DNA of 64,000 nt from Rathayibacter sp. VKM Ac-2879 (GTDB lineage: Bacteria > Actinomycetota > Actinomycetes > Actinomycetales > Microbacteriaceae): contig NZ_JADKSO010000002.1 of the NCBI RefSeq assembly GCF_015351245.1, positions 496,001 to 560,000 of the forward strand, read 5' to 3'. Positions within the stretch are counted from its first letter, which is position 1. Each line of letters starts with the position of its first letter. The position numbers were made by a program, and so were the translations under genes. The notes below the pieces were generated by a model. It made no database searches. It worked only from the letters and a program-made list of their open reading frames with translations, and was not told the DNA's origin. Below are positions 36,449 to 46,452 of this stretch, piece by piece.

Positions 36449-36525
36449 AGTGCTGTCCGTTCCCGCCAAGAAATGGCGTTCGGTTCGGGAGGTCTGGGGC
36501 AAGAGGCCGCGACGCGGCAGCCCCC

Positions 36526-36534
36526 TAGTATATT
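36526..36534 (+). promoter_or_regulatory. Predicted -10 of bioY
   Basis: TAGTATATT contains two overlapping hexamers (TAGTAT, TATATT) in an otherwise GC-rich region. The leader to ATG 36624 would be about 80-85 nt. Confidence 0.45.
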
Positions 36535-36623
36535 TCCTGAGCCGCCGGGCGGATCCACGTCCGCTCTCCGCGGACGCGCTCGCTCCTCGCTCGCCTCCGG
36601 GCAGCCCAGTCTTGGGAGAAAAC

Positions 36624-37253
36624 ATGTCCAGTTCTGCACTCGTTCCGTCGCACCCCGTCCTCGCCGACCGGATCCTCAGCCGCTCCGTCGCGACCGACGT
36701 CGCCCTCGTGATCGGAGGCGCCGCCCTGACCGCGGGCATGGCGCAGATCTCGATCCCGATGTGGCCGGTTCCGATCACGGGGCAGACCCTCGCGGTCCTC
36801 CTGGTCGGCTCGGCCCTCGGTGCCGTCCGTGGCGCCTCCTCGCTCGCGCTCTACCTCGTGCTCGGCCTGGTCGGACTGCCGGTCTACGCGCCGCAGAGCG
36901 ACGGCAGCCACCTGTCCGGCCTCACCGCGGTGGCGACGCCCAGCTTCGGCTACATCATCGGCTTCGTCCTGGCAGCCGGAGTCGTCGGCTGGCTGTCCGA
37001 GCGATCGTGGGAGCGCCGCTTCTTCAAGGCCCTCGCCACCTTCGTCGGCGGCTCACTGGTCGTGTTCGCGGTCGGCCTGCCCTGGCTGTCGGCGTCGCTG
37101 CACTCCTTCGGCTACCCGAGCGACATCGATGCCACCCTCGCCGCCGGCTTCTGGCCCTTCGTCGTCGGAGGCATCGTGAAGGCCGTCATCGCCGCGGCTA
37201 TCCTCCCGCTCGCGTGGCGCGGCGCCGACGCGATCGCGGAACGTCGCCGCTGA
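36624..37253 (+). CDS. bioY: Biotin transporter BioY (S component)
   Basis: 209 residues with about six membrane helices. The conserved ISIPMWPVPITGQTLAVLL identifies BioY, the substrate-binding S component of the ECF biotin importer. The energy-coupling genes (bioM, bioN) are not adjacent, so it either shares a distant ECF module or works alone. The start has GGGAG 7 nt upstream. A very strong bidirectional terminator follows. Confidence 0.96.
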   Translation: MSSSALVPSHPVLADRILSRSVATDVALVIGGAALTAGMAQISIPMWPVPITGQTLAVLLVGSALGAVRGASSLALYLVLGLVGLPVYAPQSDGSHLSGLTAVATPSFGYIIGFVLAAGVVGWLSERSWERRFFKALATFVGGSLVVFAVGLPWLSASLHSFGYPSDIDATLAAGFWPFVVGGIVKAVIAAAILPLAWRGADAIAERRR

Positions 37254-37266
37254 CACGACGCGCGAC

Positions 37267-37315
37267 AGTACGGCGAAGGGCCGGGAGGATGTTCCTCCCG
37301 GCCCTTCGCCGTACT
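37267..37315. terminator. Bidirectional terminator between bioY and the suf operon
   Basis: Perfect 22-bp stem (37267-37288 with 37294-37315) and a 5-nt loop, between the convergent ends of bioY and the DUF59 gene. Confidence 0.92.
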
Positions 37316-37332
37316 GATCAGATCGAGACGCC

Positions 37333-37665
37333 TCAGATCGAGAAGCCGAGCGCGCGCATCATGTCGCGACCGTCCTCCGTGATCCGCTCCGGTCCCCACG
37401 GGGGCATCCAGACCCAGTTGATCCGGAACGCCTCGACGATGCCATCGAGGGACTCGGCGGTCTGCTCCTCCAGCACGTCGGTCAGCGGGCAGCCCGCGGA
37501 CGTGAGGGTCATGTGGATCACGAGGGCGTCGTTCTCGTCGTCCCAGCCCAGATCGTAGATGAGGCCCAGGTCGACCACGTTGACCCCGAGCTCGGGGTCC
37601 ATGACGTCCTTGAGCGCCTCCTCGACCCGGTCGTAGAGCGTGGGCTCGAGCGTGGTCACGGCCAT
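37333..37665 (-). CDS. sufT: DUF59/MIP18-type metal-sulfur cluster assembly factor
   Basis: 110 residues. Typical motifs are DPELGVNVVDLGLIYDL and MTLTSAGCPLTDVLEEQ with the conserved Cys. It assists Fe-S cluster maturation or delivery. It is the last gene of sufB-sufD-Rieske-sufC, 2 bp after sufC. In many actinobacteria sufS and sufU lie between sufC and this gene; here they are absent. Confidence 0.9.
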   Translation of the reverse strand: MAVTTLEPTLYDRVEEALKDVMDPELGVNVVDLGLIYDLGWDDENDALVIHMTLTSAGCPLTDVLEEQTAESLDGIVEAFRINWVWMPPWGPERITEDGRDMMRALGFSI

Positions 37666-37667
37666 GA

Positions 37668-38429
37668 TCAGACCGTAGCCGAGGTGAGGAAGCGGTCGTA
37701 GCCCTCGTCCTCGAGACGATCAGCGAGTTCCTTGCCACCCTGCTCGGCCACGCGGCCGGCCACGAAGACGTGCACGAAGTCAGGCTCGATGTAGCGGAGG
37801 ATCCGCGTGTAGTGCGTGATGAGGAGGACGCCGAGGCCGGTCGCCGCGTGAGCACGGTTGACGCCCTCCGAGACGATCTTGAGCGCGTCGACGTCGAGGC
37901 CGGAGTCGGTCTCGTCGAGCACGGCGAACTGGGGAGCGAGCAGCTCGAGCTGCAGGATCTCGTTGCGCTTCTTCTCGCCTCCCGAGAAGCCCTCGTTGAC
38001 GTTGCGGGCGGCGAAGGAGGAGTCCATCCGCAGGTTCGCCATCGCCGCCTTGACATCCTTGGTCCAGGTGCGAATCGCGGGGGCCTCGCCCGCGATCGCC
38101 GTCTTGGCGGTGCGGAGGAAGTTGGTGTTCGTCACCCCCGGGATCTCGACGGGATACTGCATCGCGAGGAAGAGGCCCGCGCGTGCACGCTCGTCGACCG
38201 ACATGTCGAGCACCTCGACGCCGTCGAGCGTGATCGAGCCGCCGTCCACGTGGTACTTCGGGTGCCCCGCGATCGTGTACGCGAGGGTGGACTTGCCGGA
38301 CCCGTTGGGGCCCATGATCGCGTGGATCTCACCCTGGTTGATGGTGAGGTCGACACCGCGGAGGATCTGCTTGGTCCCCTGCTCGGTCTCGACGCTCACG
38401 TGGAGATCGCTGATCTGGAGAACGGACAT
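37668..38429 (-). CDS. sufC: Fe-S assembly ATPase SufC
   Basis: 253 residues. ABC ATPase of the SufBCD scaffold. Walker A GPNGSGKST, signature FSGGEKKR, Walker B region AVLDETDSGLD and the H-loop LITHYTRIL are all as in SufC. The ATG directly follows the stop of the Rieske gene with no gap. Confidence 0.97.
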   Translation of the reverse strand: MSVLQISDLHVSVETEQGTKQILRGVDLTINQGEIHAIMGPNGSGKSTLAYTIAGHPKYHVDGGSITLDGVEVLDMSVDERARAGLFLAMQYPVEIPGVTNTNFLRTAKTAIAGEAPAIRTWTKDVKAAMANLRMDSSFAARNVNEGFSGGEKKRNEILQLELLAPQFAVLDETDSGLDVDALKIVSEGVNRAHAATGLGVLLITHYTRILRYIEPDFVHVFVAGRVAEQGGKELADRLEDEGYDRFLTSATV

Positions 38430-38759
38430 TCAGACTTCCTTCGTGACGGTCGGGTCGATGTAGACGTCGCCGTCGATGATCTCGACGGCGAAGACGGGCA
38501 CCGGCTCGTAGGCCGGCAGGTTGAGGGGCTGCCCGGTGCGGAGGGAGAACTGGGAGCCGTGCGCCCAGCACTCGAGGGTGTCACCCTCGACGAAGCCCTC
38601 GGCGAGCGAGATCTCGCCGTGAGTGCAGGTGTCGCCGATGGCATGGATGTCGCCGGCCGCATCCTGGACGATGGCGATCGCGACTCCATCGACTTCGACG
38701 CGGATGGCCTGGTTGGGGACGAGCTCGGACACCGAGCAGATCAGCGCGGCGTTGCTCAT
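38430..38759 (-). CDS. Rieske-type [2Fe-2S] ferredoxin
   Basis: 109 residues. The cluster ligands are visible as CTH and CWAH (C-x-H ... C-x2-H) spaced as in Rieske ferredoxins of dioxygenase systems. No oxygenase is nearby. Its place inside the suf operon, overlapping sufD by ATGA and touching sufC, suggests electron supply to cluster assembly, but this is inference. Confidence 0.93.
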   Translation of the reverse strand: MSNAALICSVSELVPNQAIRVEVDGVAIAIVQDAAGDIHAIGDTCTHGEISLAEGFVEGDTLECWAHGSQFSLRTGQPLNLPAYEPVPVFAVEIIDGDVYIDPTVTKEV

Positions 38760-39982
38760 GCGACGATCCCCGCCCCGGTCTGGCCGGCGCTGCCGGCGAG
38801 CTCGGCCTCGATCGCGAGCTGGAGGCGGTCCTCGAGCTCGGCGACTCGGATCTGCTGCACGATCTCGCTGAGGAAGCCACGGACGACGAGACGACGGGCC
38901 TCGTCCTCGCGAATGCCGCGCGACTGCAGATAGAACAACTGCTCGTCGTCGAAGCGACCGGTCGCGGAGGCGTGGCCTGCGCCGGCGATGTCGCCCGTCT
39001 CGATCTCGAGGTTCGGGATGGAGTCGGCGCGCGTGCCGTCCGACAGGACCAGGTTGCGGTTCTGCTCGTAGCTGTCGGTGCCGGTGGCGGTGTTGCGGAT
39101 CAGGACGTCGCCGATCCAGACCGTGCGGGCGCCCTCGCCCTGCAGTGCACCCTTGTAGGTGACGCGGCTCCGAGTGTCGGGGGCATCGTGGTCCACGTAC
39201 ACCTGCTGCTCGAGGTGCTGTCCACCATCGGCGAAGTAGAGGCCGAAGAGCTCGGCGTCGGCCCCGCGCTCCACGAGGTGGGCCGAGGGGTTCACTCGCA
39301 CGATCTCGCCACCGAGGGTGACGACGACATGTTTGACCTTCGCGTCGCGGCCGACGCGAAGGAAATGATTGGCCAGGTGACGCGCGCCGTCCGCCCACTC
39401 CTGGACAGTGACGACGGTGAGCTGGGCGCCCTCGCCGACGAGGATCTCGACGTTCTCGGCGAGCGTCGCCTCGCCGTCGTTCTGCAAGACCACGACCCCG
39501 CGCGCGTAGGGCGCGGCCTCGATGATCGTGTGCGCGGCGCGCGGCGCGGAGCCGAGACCGGTACGGACGAGCGTCGCCACCTTCTCCTCCTCGCCCGTGA
39601 TGCGCACCGAAAGGGCCTGCTCGAACCGCGACCAGGCGTTCGCGGCCGCACGATCCTCCGGGAGGCCCGCTGTGCCGATCCGTTCGTCATCGCGACCGAC
39701 CCACGAGAGCTGCACGCCCTCGACGGCGGAATAGTCGATCGGCGTGGGGCTGCCGTCGAGCTCGCCGTCGATGAGGTCGCGGAGTCGAGCGACGGGGGTC
39801 AACTTCCAGGCGATCTCTCGCCCCGTCACTGCCTCGAATGCGGTCACGTCGGTCGAGGTGAAGCGTTCCGAGCGCGTCTGCACGGGCGTGAACGCACCGT
39901 CGGAGTGGGCGCTGATGCCCAGGCGCGCGGCGGCGACCGCGCCGTCGATCGGAGGGGTCGCGGCGCTCGTGGGGACCGTCAT
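38756..39982 (-). CDS. sufD: Fe-S assembly scaffold protein SufD
   Basis: 408 residues. A beta-helix protein related to SufB. The C-terminal part has GHASATGRFDDEQLFYLQSRG and the end EARRLVVRGFLSEIVQQI, typical of SufD. It forms the SufBC2D complex. ATG 39982 is preferred over an upstream ATG at 40018, with AAAGGA about 10 nt before it. It is 70 bp after sufB and overlaps the Rieske gene. Confidence 0.95.
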   Translation of the reverse strand: MTVPTSAATPPIDGAVAAARLGISAHSDGAFTPVQTRSERFTSTDVTAFEAVTGREIAWKLTPVARLRDLIDGELDGSPTPIDYSAVEGVQLSWVGRDDERIGTAGLPEDRAAANAWSRFEQALSVRITGEEEKVATLVRTGLGSAPRAAHTIIEAAPYARGVVVLQNDGEATLAENVEILVGEGAQLTVVTVQEWADGARHLANHFLRVGRDAKVKHVVVTLGGEIVRVNPSAHLVERGADAELFGLYFADGGQHLEQQVYVDHDAPDTRSRVTYKGALQGEGARTVWIGDVLIRNTATGTDSYEQNRNLVLSDGTRADSIPNLEIETGDIAGAGHASATGRFDDEQLFYLQSRGIREDEARRLVVRGFLSEIVQQIRVAELEDRLQLAIEAELAGSAGQTGAGIVA

Positions 39983-40052
39983 CAGGCGGTGGTTCCTTTC
40001 GATGTGGACGGGGCGCACCGTTCGTACGCCCCTTCGAGGGGGGAGGCGGACG

Positions 40053-41471
40053 TCAACCGACGCTGCCCTCCATCCCCATCTCGATGAGCTTGTTGAGCTC
40101 GAGGGCGTACTCCATCGGCAGTTCGCGCGCGATCGGCTCGATGAAGCCGCGCACGATCATCGCCATCGCCTCGTCCTCGGGGAGACCGCGGGACATCAGG
40201 TAGAAGAGCTGCTCCTCGCTGACCTTGGAGACCGTGGCCTCGTGGCCGAGCTGCACGTCGTCGACGCGGATGTCGATCGCCGGGTAGGTGTCGGAGCGCG
40301 AGATGGTGTCGACCAGGAGTGCGTCGCAGCGGACGGTGTTGGCGGAGTGGTGGGCGTTCGCATCGACGCGCACCTCGCCCCGGTAGCCGGCGCGGCCGCC
40401 TCCACGGGCGATCGACTTCGAGACGATCGACGAGTGCGTGTACGGCGCCATGTGGATCATCTTGGCGCCGGCGTCCTGGTGCTGGCCCGGGCCCGCGAAG
40501 GCGACCGAGAGGGTCTCGCCCTTGGCGTGCTCGCCGACGAGGAAGATCGACGGGTACTTCATCGTGACCTTGGAGCCGATGTTGCCGTCGATCCACTCCA
40601 TGGTCGCGCCCTCGTGCGCGATCGCGCGCTTGGTGACGAGGTTGTACACGTTGTTGGACCAGTTCTGGATCGTCGTGTACCGCACTCGGGCGTTCTTCTT
40701 GACGATGATCTCGACGACCGCCGAGTGCAAGGAGTCGGACTTGTAGATCGGGGCCGTGCAGCCCTCGATGTAATGGACGTAGCTGTCCTCGTCCGCGATG
40801 ATCAGCGTCCGCTCGAACTGACCCATGTTCTCGGTGTTGATGCGGAAGTAGGCCTGCAGCGGGATGTCGACGTGCACGCCCTTGGGAACGTAGACGAACG
40901 AGCCACCCGACCAGACCGCGGTGTTGAGCGCCGCGAACTTGTTGTCGCCCGCCGGGATGACCGTGCCGAAATACTCCTCGAAGATCTCGGGGTGCTCGCG
41001 CAGGGCCGTGTCGGTGTCCATGAAGATGACGCCCTGCTGCTCCAGGTCCTCGCGGATCTGGTGGTACACGACCTCCGACTCGTACTGCGCGGCCACGCCG
41101 CCGACGAGACGCTGACGCTCCGCCTCGGGGATCCCGAGCTTCTCGTAGGTGTTCTTGATGTCGTCCGGGAGGTCGTCCCAGGTCTGCGCCTGCTTCTCGG
41201 TGGAGCGGACGAAGTATTTGATGTTGTCGAAGTCGATCGCCGACAGATCGGCTCCCCACGTCGGCATCGGCTTGCGCTCGAAGAGAGCGAGCGCCTTCAT
41301 GCGACGATCGCGCATCCACGTGGGCTCGTTCTTGAGCGCGGAGATGTCGGAGACGACCTCCGTCGAGATGCCGCGGCGAGCGGAGGACCCGGCAGAGTCG
41401 GAGTCGGACCAGCCGAACTCGTAGACGCCGAGGCTCTCGAGCTCGGGGCGGTCGATCAGGATGTCTGACAT
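40053..41471 (-). CDS. sufB: Fe-S assembly scaffold protein SufB
   Basis: 472 residues. It binds the nascent Fe-S cluster with SufC and SufD. Motifs: [58 protein letters not shown] and [21 protein letters not shown]. First gene of the operon; ribosome site GAGG 4 nt and AGGA further upstream. No SufR-type repressor gene precedes it; instead a 548-bp gap separates it from ctaA. Confidence 0.97.
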   Translation of the reverse strand: MSDILIDRPELESLGVYEFGWSDSDSAGSSARRGISTEVVSDISALKNEPTWMRDRRMKALALFERKPMPTWGADLSAIDFDNIKYFVRSTEKQAQTWDDLPDDIKNTYEKLGIPEAERQRLVGGVAAQYESEVVYHQIREDLEQQGVIFMDTDTALREHPEIFEEYFGTVIPAGDNKFAALNTAVWSGGSFVYVPKGVHVDIPLQAYFRINTENMGQFERTLIIADEDSYVHYIEGCTAPIYKSDSLHSAVVEIIVKKNARVRYTTIQNWSNNVYNLVTKRAIAHEGATMEWIDGNIGSKVTMKYPSIFLVGEHAKGETLSVAFAGPGQHQDAGAKMIHMAPYTHSSIVSKSIARGGGRAGYRGEVRVDANAHHSANTVRCDALLVDTISRSDTYPAIDIRVDDVQLGHEATVSKVSEEQLFYLMSRGLPEDEAMAMIVRGFIEPIARELPMEYALELNKLIEMGMEGSVG

Positions 41472-42019
41472 GTGTACCTCGTTTCCTACCCACTGCTAAC
41501 CGGTCGGGTCCCGGAGTCATTCCCCCGGGGTCGACCCGTGGGTGCGTTCCGGCCGGTCACGGCATCGATCTGATGCGCGGAGCGGGTGCTGCGATTCCCT
41601 GGATGTCCTGAGGTGTTCTGCGGCACTGCGTCGGGCCTTCGGCCAGCTGGGGAGACCTGCGCACGCGGGCGGGCGGACAAGCCGTAGCTGAACCAACTCT
41701 TCATTCTAGGGAGCCCAGGCTGTGAGGGGAACCTCCTCAGCTGGGTGTCGCCCAGAGACCCGTTCCGCGCCACCAGATCAGGATGGCCATACGGGTGTCG
41801 GTGGTCCGTGATGGTCTTCCGCCATGCCGAACGATGACACGACCCCGCTCCTGCCCCGCCTGCTGATCGGCGCGCTCCTCCCCCGCCGCGACCCGCGTGC
41901 CCGCGCCGCCTTCGCGAGACTCGCTCCGCCCCTGGTCGGCGAGCTCGGGCTCCGGACCGCTCCCGGTGCGCTGCTACGCCTCCGTCGACACCTGCGCTCG
42001 ACGTCGCGAGGCGGCCGGC
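41472..42019. other. Long non-coding region upstream of sufB
   Basis: 548 bases between ctaA (stop at 42020) and sufB, both on the minus strand. The best promoter is TAGAAT at 41703-41708, giving a sufB leader of about 225 nt. A plus-strand ORF at 41824-42075 and minus-strand open frames have no ribosome site or family and look like chance. No strong terminator is seen after ctaA. Confidence 0.5.
41703..41708 (-). promoter_or_regulatory. Predicted -10 of the suf operon
   Basis: TAGAAT on the minus strand, one mismatch from TATAAT, in an AT-richer patch (around 41690-41710). Confidence 0.5.
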
Positions 42020-42979
42020 TCAGCGAGTGGGCTGCAGCTCCTCCGCGGCCGTCCGACGCTGGGCACGGACGGTGAAGAGACGCGGATTGACGTCGAGGAG
42101 GACACGGACCGCGCCGACCCACACGAGCGCCGAGCCGAGCAGGTGCATCGCGACGAGCGCCTCCGGAAGAGCCGTAAGCGACTGCGCGACGCCGACGAGG
42201 GCCTGGAGGACCACGACGACAAGGAAGGTCACCACACGTCGCCGGGCGAGCTCCGACCCCGGATTTCGCGAGAGCATCGCCAGCAGCACGAGACCCAGGA
42301 CGAACGACGCGGTACCCAGGACGGCGTGGACGATCGTCACGCTATCCCAGTGGAACTGCATCCGCGGCACCTCCGCCGAGTCACCCGCATGCGGACCCGT
42401 GCCCGTGACGAGCGTGCCGACGAGGATCACGGCGAGCGTGACTCCCACCAGGACGACGCTCATCGCGCGCGCCGCCCGATCGGGCTCGACGGCGACCGAC
42501 TGCGAGCGGTGTGCCCGGTGCCAGGTGAGAGCCGTCGTCGTCAGCAGGGCGATCGCGAGGACGAAGTGGCCCGCGACGATGTAGGGATTGAGGCCCGAGT
42601 GGACGGTCGCACCTCCGGCGAGGGCATTCGCGACGACGAGCCAGAACTGCGACCACGCCAGGCGCGTCATCGTCCGGTCTCGCGGCTCCTGGAGACGCGC
42701 AGCGGTGATCGCCCACCCGACGGCCACGACGAGAACGCCCGTGAACGCCCGGTTCGTGAACTCGATGAGCCCGTGGATCCCCAGCTCGGGCGTCGACGTC
42801 AGCGAGCCGGCGTCGCAGGCCGGCCAGGTCGGACAGCCGAGCCCCGAACCCGTCAAGCGCACGACTCCCCCGAAGAAGATGATCAGGATGCTCGCGAGGA
42901 GCGCGGCCGTGGTGCCCCAGCGCAGGGCGCGGGGGCCGAGCGTCACCCGTTCGGCGAGGTACGAGAACGGAGTGCGCAT
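42020..42979 (-). CDS. ctaA: Heme A synthase CtaA
   Basis: 319 residues, about eight membrane helices. It oxidises the C8 methyl group of heme o to make heme a. Conserved features include IIFFGGVVRLTGSGLGCPTW (with an early Cys pair, GCPTWPACD), EFTNRAFTG with an adjacent His, and a later HAVLGTASFV. Its ATG shares one base with the ctaB stop (TGATG). It forms a two-gene unit with ctaB. Confidence 0.95.
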   Translation of the reverse strand: MRTPFSYLAERVTLGPRALRWGTTAALLASILIIFFGGVVRLTGSGLGCPTWPACDAGSLTSTPELGIHGLIEFTNRAFTGVLVVAVGWAITAARLQEPRDRTMTRLAWSQFWLVVANALAGGATVHSGLNPYIVAGHFVLAIALLTTTALTWHRAHRSQSVAVEPDRAARAMSVVLVGVTLAVILVGTLVTGTGPHAGDSAEVPRMQFHWDSVTIVHAVLGTASFVLGLVLLAMLSRNPGSELARRRVVTFLVVVVLQALVGVAQSLTALPEALVAMHLLGSALVWVGAVRVLLDVNPRLFTVRAQRRTAAEELQPTR

Positions 42980-43911
42980 CAGAACGGCAGGAGCGGGTCG
43001 ATGCCCACGGCGAGGAACAGCAGCGTGAGGTACCCGATCGACCCGTGGAACACGCGCATCGGCGAGACACGCTCGTGACGGATGGCGAGGCTGTAGAGGC
43101 GGTGCGTCTCGGCGATGAACCAGAGTCCGCTCGCCAGGGCGACCACCGTGTAGACGACTCCCATCCCGGCGACCGGCACGAGCAGGAGGGAGCAGGCGAC
43201 CGTCGCCCACGCGTAGAGGATGACCTGCAGGCCCACCACGCTCCGGCCGCGCACGACCGCGAGCATCGGCACTCCCGCCGCCTGGTAGTCGTCGCGGTAC
43301 TTCATCGACAGCGGCCAGTAGTGCGGAGGCGTCCACAGGAAGATCACGGAGAAGAGGATCACGGGCGCCCAGTCGAGCGATCCCGTCACCGCCGACCAGC
43401 CGATGAGGACCGGCATGCAGCCGGCGATGCCGCCCCACACGATGTTCTGCGGCGTGCGGCGCTTGAGGAAGAGCGTGTAGAACACGACGTAGATGAGGAT
43501 CGCCGCGAGCGAGAGGCTCGCCGCGAGCCAGTTCGCCGTCACGCCGAGCCAGAGGATCGACAGGACGCCGATCGTCGTCGCGAAGATCAGCGCGGCGCGG
43601 TCCGAGATCTCGCCCGTGACGAGGGGACGATTCTTGGTCCGGTTCATCAGGCGGTCGATGTCGCGGTCGAAGTAGCAGTTGAAGGCGCCCGCCGAGCCGG
43701 CGCTCAGCGCTCCGCCGACCAGGACGTTGAACACGAGCAGGAGGTCCGGGATCCCCCGCTGGGCGAGGATCATCGTCGGGACCGTCACGACGAGGAGGAG
43801 TTCGATGACACGCGGCTTCGTCAGGGCGATGAAGGCCTTGACGGTGCTCGCGAGGGTCGCCCGGGACGCTCCGCCTCGTTCGATGGCGGCGGTCTCTACG
43901 GCTACGTCCAT
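42979..43911 (-). CDS. ctaB: Heme o synthase (protoheme IX farnesyltransferase) CtaB
   Basis: 310 residues, UbiA family with about nine membrane helices. It attaches the farnesyl chain to heme b. First Asp-rich motif [20 protein letters not shown], second motif [13 protein letters not shown]. It starts at ATG 43911 with GAGGAG just upstream. First gene of ctaB-ctaA; divergent from tkt. Confidence 0.96.
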   Translation of the reverse strand: MDVAVETAAIERGGASRATLASTVKAFIALTKPRVIELLLVVTVPTMILAQRGIPDLLLVFNVLVGGALSAGSAGAFNCYFDRDIDRLMNRTKNRPLVTGEISDRAALIFATTIGVLSILWLGVTANWLAASLSLAAILIYVVFYTLFLKRRTPQNIVWGGIAGCMPVLIGWSAVTGSLDWAPVILFSVIFLWTPPHYWPLSMKYRDDYQAAGVPMLAVVRGRSVVGLQVILYAWATVACSLLLVPVAGMGVVYTVVALASGLWFIAETHRLYSLAIRHERVSPMRVFHGSIGYLTLLFLAVGIDPLLPF

Positions 43912-43941
43912 TGCTCCTCTAACGTTCGTCGATCCCGAACG

Positions 43942-43947
43942 AGTGTA
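43942..43947 (-). promoter_or_regulatory. Predicted -10 of ctaB-ctaA
   Basis: TACACT on the minus strand, about 30 bp before ATG 43911. Confidence 0.5.
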
Positions 43948-44085
43948 ATGCGCGCGCCCGGCCCCCGGGCTCGCCGGACCTCCACCCGCTGGGCGGCCCG
44001 GCCTGCGCCGAGCACTGCACGCTTGCCCATCGGGACCCCGACATATGCGACCGCGCAACCCCCGGTGGGCGGCGCGCCCCCTCCG

Positions 44086-44091
44086 TATACT
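44086..44091 (+). promoter_or_regulatory. Predicted -10 of tkt
   Basis: TATACT, one mismatch from TATAAT, after a GC-rich run; start codon 175 bp downstream. Confidence 0.55.
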
Positions 44092-44266
44092 CGGGACTGC
44101 TCGCCAGAGCACCCGGCATGCACCCGAGCCCGGCCGAGATCCTCGGCACGCGGTCGAGAGGGTCGCCGCCGGAGCATCGTGCCGACATCGTCGTCCGGCG
44201 TGCTCCACCACGCGAGAGGGCGGACGGTCCCCGTCTCCCCCACGTCTCGAGAAGGGTCAGTACCAA

Positions 44267-46360
44267 GTGTCAGAACTGCAATGGGAATCCATTGACGAGA
44301 AGGCAGTCGACACGGCGAGGGTTCTCGCCGCGGACGCGGTCGAGAAGGTCGGCAACGGCCATCCCGGAACCGCGATGAGCCTCGCGCCCGCCGCGTACCT
44401 CCTCTTCCAGAAGGTGATGCGCCGCGACCCCTCCGACTCCACCTGGATCGGACGCGACCGCTTCATCCTCTCGGTCGGCCACTCCTCGCTGACGCAGTAC
44501 GTCCAGTTCTACCTGGGCGGGTACGGCCTCGAGCTCGACGACCTCAAGGCTCTGCGCACGTGGGGCTCGAAGACCCCCGGCCACCCCGAGTACGGCCACA
44601 CCGACGGCGTCGAGATCACGACCGGCCCGCTGGGCCAGGGCCTCGCCTCCGCCGTGGGCTTCGCCTACGCCTCGCGCTTCGAGCGCGACCTGTTCGACCC
44701 GGAGGCGGCCGCCGGCACCTCGCCGTTCGACCACTTCGTCTACGTGATCGCCGGCGACGGCGACCTGCAGGAGGGCGTGACGAGCGAGGCCTCCTCGCTC
44801 GCGGGCCACCAGAAGCTCGGCAACCTGGTCGTCATCTACGACTCCAACCAGATCTCGATCGAAGACGACACGAACATCGCCTTCACCGAGGACGTCAAGG
44901 CGCGCTACGAGGCCTACGACTGGCAGGTCCAGGTCGTCGACTGGAAGAAGACCGGCGAGTACCACGAGGACGTCGCCGAGCTGCACGCCGCGATCGAGGC
45001 CGCGAAGGGCGAGACCGACAAGCCGTCGCTCATCATCCTGCGCACGATCATCGGCTGGCCCTCGCCGAAGAAGCAGAACACCGGCAAGATCCACGGCTCC
45101 GCGCTGGGCGCCGACGAACTCCGCGGCCTCAAGGAGGTGCTCGGCTTCGACCCCGAGAAGACCTTCGACGTCGCCGACGAGGTCATCGAGCACACCCGCA
45201 AGGCCGTCGAGCGCGGCCAGGCCCAGCACGCGGAGTGGAACGAGCAGTTCGACGCGTGGGCCTCGGCCAACCCCGAGAAGAAGGTCCTCCTCGATCGCGT
45301 CCTCTCGGGCGAGCTCCCCGAGGGCGTCGAGGAGGCACTCCCCGTCTTCGAGCCCGGCAAGGAGGTGTCGACCCGCGCCGCCTCCGGCAAGGTCATCAAC
45401 GCCCTCGCCGGCGTCATCCCCGAGCTGTGGGGCGGCTCCGCCGACCTCGCCGAGTCGAACAACACGACGATCGAGGGAGCAGGCTCGTTCGTTCCGAGCG
45501 AGTTCTCGACGCACGAGTGGACCGGCAAGAAGGGCGGCCGCGTGCTGCACTTCGGCATCCGCGAGCACGCGATGGGCTCGATCCTCAACGGCATCGTCCT
45601 GCACGGCAACACCCGGCCGTTCGGTGGCACCTTCCTGATCTTCTCGGACTACATGCGCCCGGCGGTCCGTCTCGCCGCGCTCATGAAGGCTCCGGCCATC
45701 TACGTCTGGACCCACGACTCCGTGGCCCTCGGCGAGGACGGCCCGACGCATCAGCCCGTCGAGCAGCTCGCCACCCTTCGCGCGATCCCGGGCCTGGACA
45801 TCGTCCGCCCCGGCGACGCCAACGAGGTCGCCTACGCCTGGAAGACCATCCTCGAGCGCCGCGAAGGCCCCGCCGGCCTGGCGCTCACCCGTCAGAACAT
45901 CCCCGTGTTCGAGCGCGGCGACGGCGAGGCCGAGGGCGAGACCTTCGCCTCCGCCTCCCACGTCGCCCTCGGCGCGTACGTTCTGGCCGAGGCGCCGAAC
46001 GGTACCCCGGACGTCATCTTCATCGCGACCGGCTCCGAGCTTCAGATCGCCGTCGAGGCGCGCGAGGCCCTCAAGGCCGAAGGCATCAACGCCCGCGTCG
46101 TCTCGGCTCCGTCGCTCGAATGGTTCGAGGAGCAGGACGCCGACTACCGCGAGAAGGTCCTCCCCTCCTCGGTGAAGGCACGCGTCTCGATCGAGGCCGG
46201 CCTCAGCCTCGGCTGGCAGAAGTACGTCGGCGACGCCGGCCGCTCGGTCTCGATCGAGCACTTCGGGGCCTCCGCCGACTACAAGACCCTGTTCCGCGAG
46301 TTCGGGATCACCACCGAGGCAGCGCTCGCCGCTGCCAAGGAGTCGCTCGCAGCCTCCTGA
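44267..46360 (+). CDS. tkt: Transketolase
   Basis: 697 residues. Thiamine diphosphate enzyme of the non-oxidative pentose phosphate pathway. Motifs: [27 protein letters not shown], the cofactor motif [13 protein letters not shown] and [19 protein letters not shown] start at GTG 44267 ([17 protein letters not shown]) with GAAGGG about 10 nt upstream. It is followed by a strong hairpin, then tal. Confidence 0.97.
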   Translation: MSELQWESIDEKAVDTARVLAADAVEKVGNGHPGTAMSLAPAAYLLFQKVMRRDPSDSTWIGRDRFILSVGHSSLTQYVQFYLGGYGLELDDLKALRTWGSKTPGHPEYGHTDGVEITTGPLGQGLASAVGFAYASRFERDLFDPEAAAGTSPFDHFVYVIAGDGDLQEGVTSEASSLAGHQKLGNLVVIYDSNQISIEDDTNIAFTEDVKARYEAYDWQVQVVDWKKTGEYHEDVAELHAAIEAAKGETDKPSLIILRTIIGWPSPKKQNTGKIHGSALGADELRGLKEVLGFDPEKTFDVADEVIEHTRKAVERGQAQHAEWNEQFDAWASANPEKKVLLDRVLSGELPEGVEEALPVFEPGKEVSTRAASGKVINALAGVIPELWGGSADLAESNNTTIEGAGSFVPSEFSTHEWTGKKGGRVLHFGIREHAMGSILNGIVLHGNTRPFGGTFLIFSDYMRPAVRLAALMKAPAIYVWTHDSVALGEDGPTHQPVEQLATLRAIPGLDIVRPGDANEVAYAWKTILERREGPAGLALTRQNIPVFERGDGEAEGETFASASHVALGAYVLAEAPNGTPDVIFIATGSELQIAVEAREALKAEGINARVVSAPSLEWFEEQDADYREKVLPSSVKARVSIEAGLSLGWQKYVGDAGRSVSIEHFGASADYKTLFREFGITTEAALAAAKESLAAS

Positions 46361-46363
46361 CCC

Positions 46364-46393
46364 GAAGGCCGCGTCCGCCAGGACGCGGCCTTC
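46364..46393 (+). terminator. Hairpin between tkt and tal
   Basis: Perfect 13-bp stem GAAGGCCGCGTCC / GGACGCGGCCTTC with a GCCA loop, 4 bp after the tkt stop. It has no T run, so it may only reduce read-through into tal. Confidence 0.75.
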
Positions 46394-46452
46394 GCCGTCG
46401 GAGCCTCGGCTCCCCCCACGCCACGCACGACCTACGCAGAAGAAGAAGAGAC

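Larger units (their letters stand above)
43912..44266. other. Divergent promoter region ctaB / tkt
   Basis: 355 bases. It holds a ctaB -10 (TACACT, 43942-43947, minus strand; leader about 24 nt) and a tkt -10 (TATACT, 44086-44091; leader about 170 nt). The tkt leader is long and GC-rich; I found no convincing small gene or known riboswitch in it. Confidence 0.5.

Noticed and set aside
36535-36623. Riboswitch in the bioY leader
   Set aside because: The leader is GC-rich and short with no known riboswitch motif, and no clear BirA- or BioQ-type operator half-sites were found.
39744-41468. Plus-strand open frame over sufB and sufD
   Set aside because: Antisense of strongly conserved SufB; no protein-like features.
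41824-42075. Small plus-strand ORF (83 codons) upstream of sufB
   Set aside because: It overlaps the 3' end of ctaA, has no ribosome site or leaderless hexamer, and is Arg/Pro/Leu-rich like a shadow.
44270-46261. Minus-strand open frame over tkt
   Set aside because: Antisense of transketolase; Asp/Val/Gly-rich shadow.
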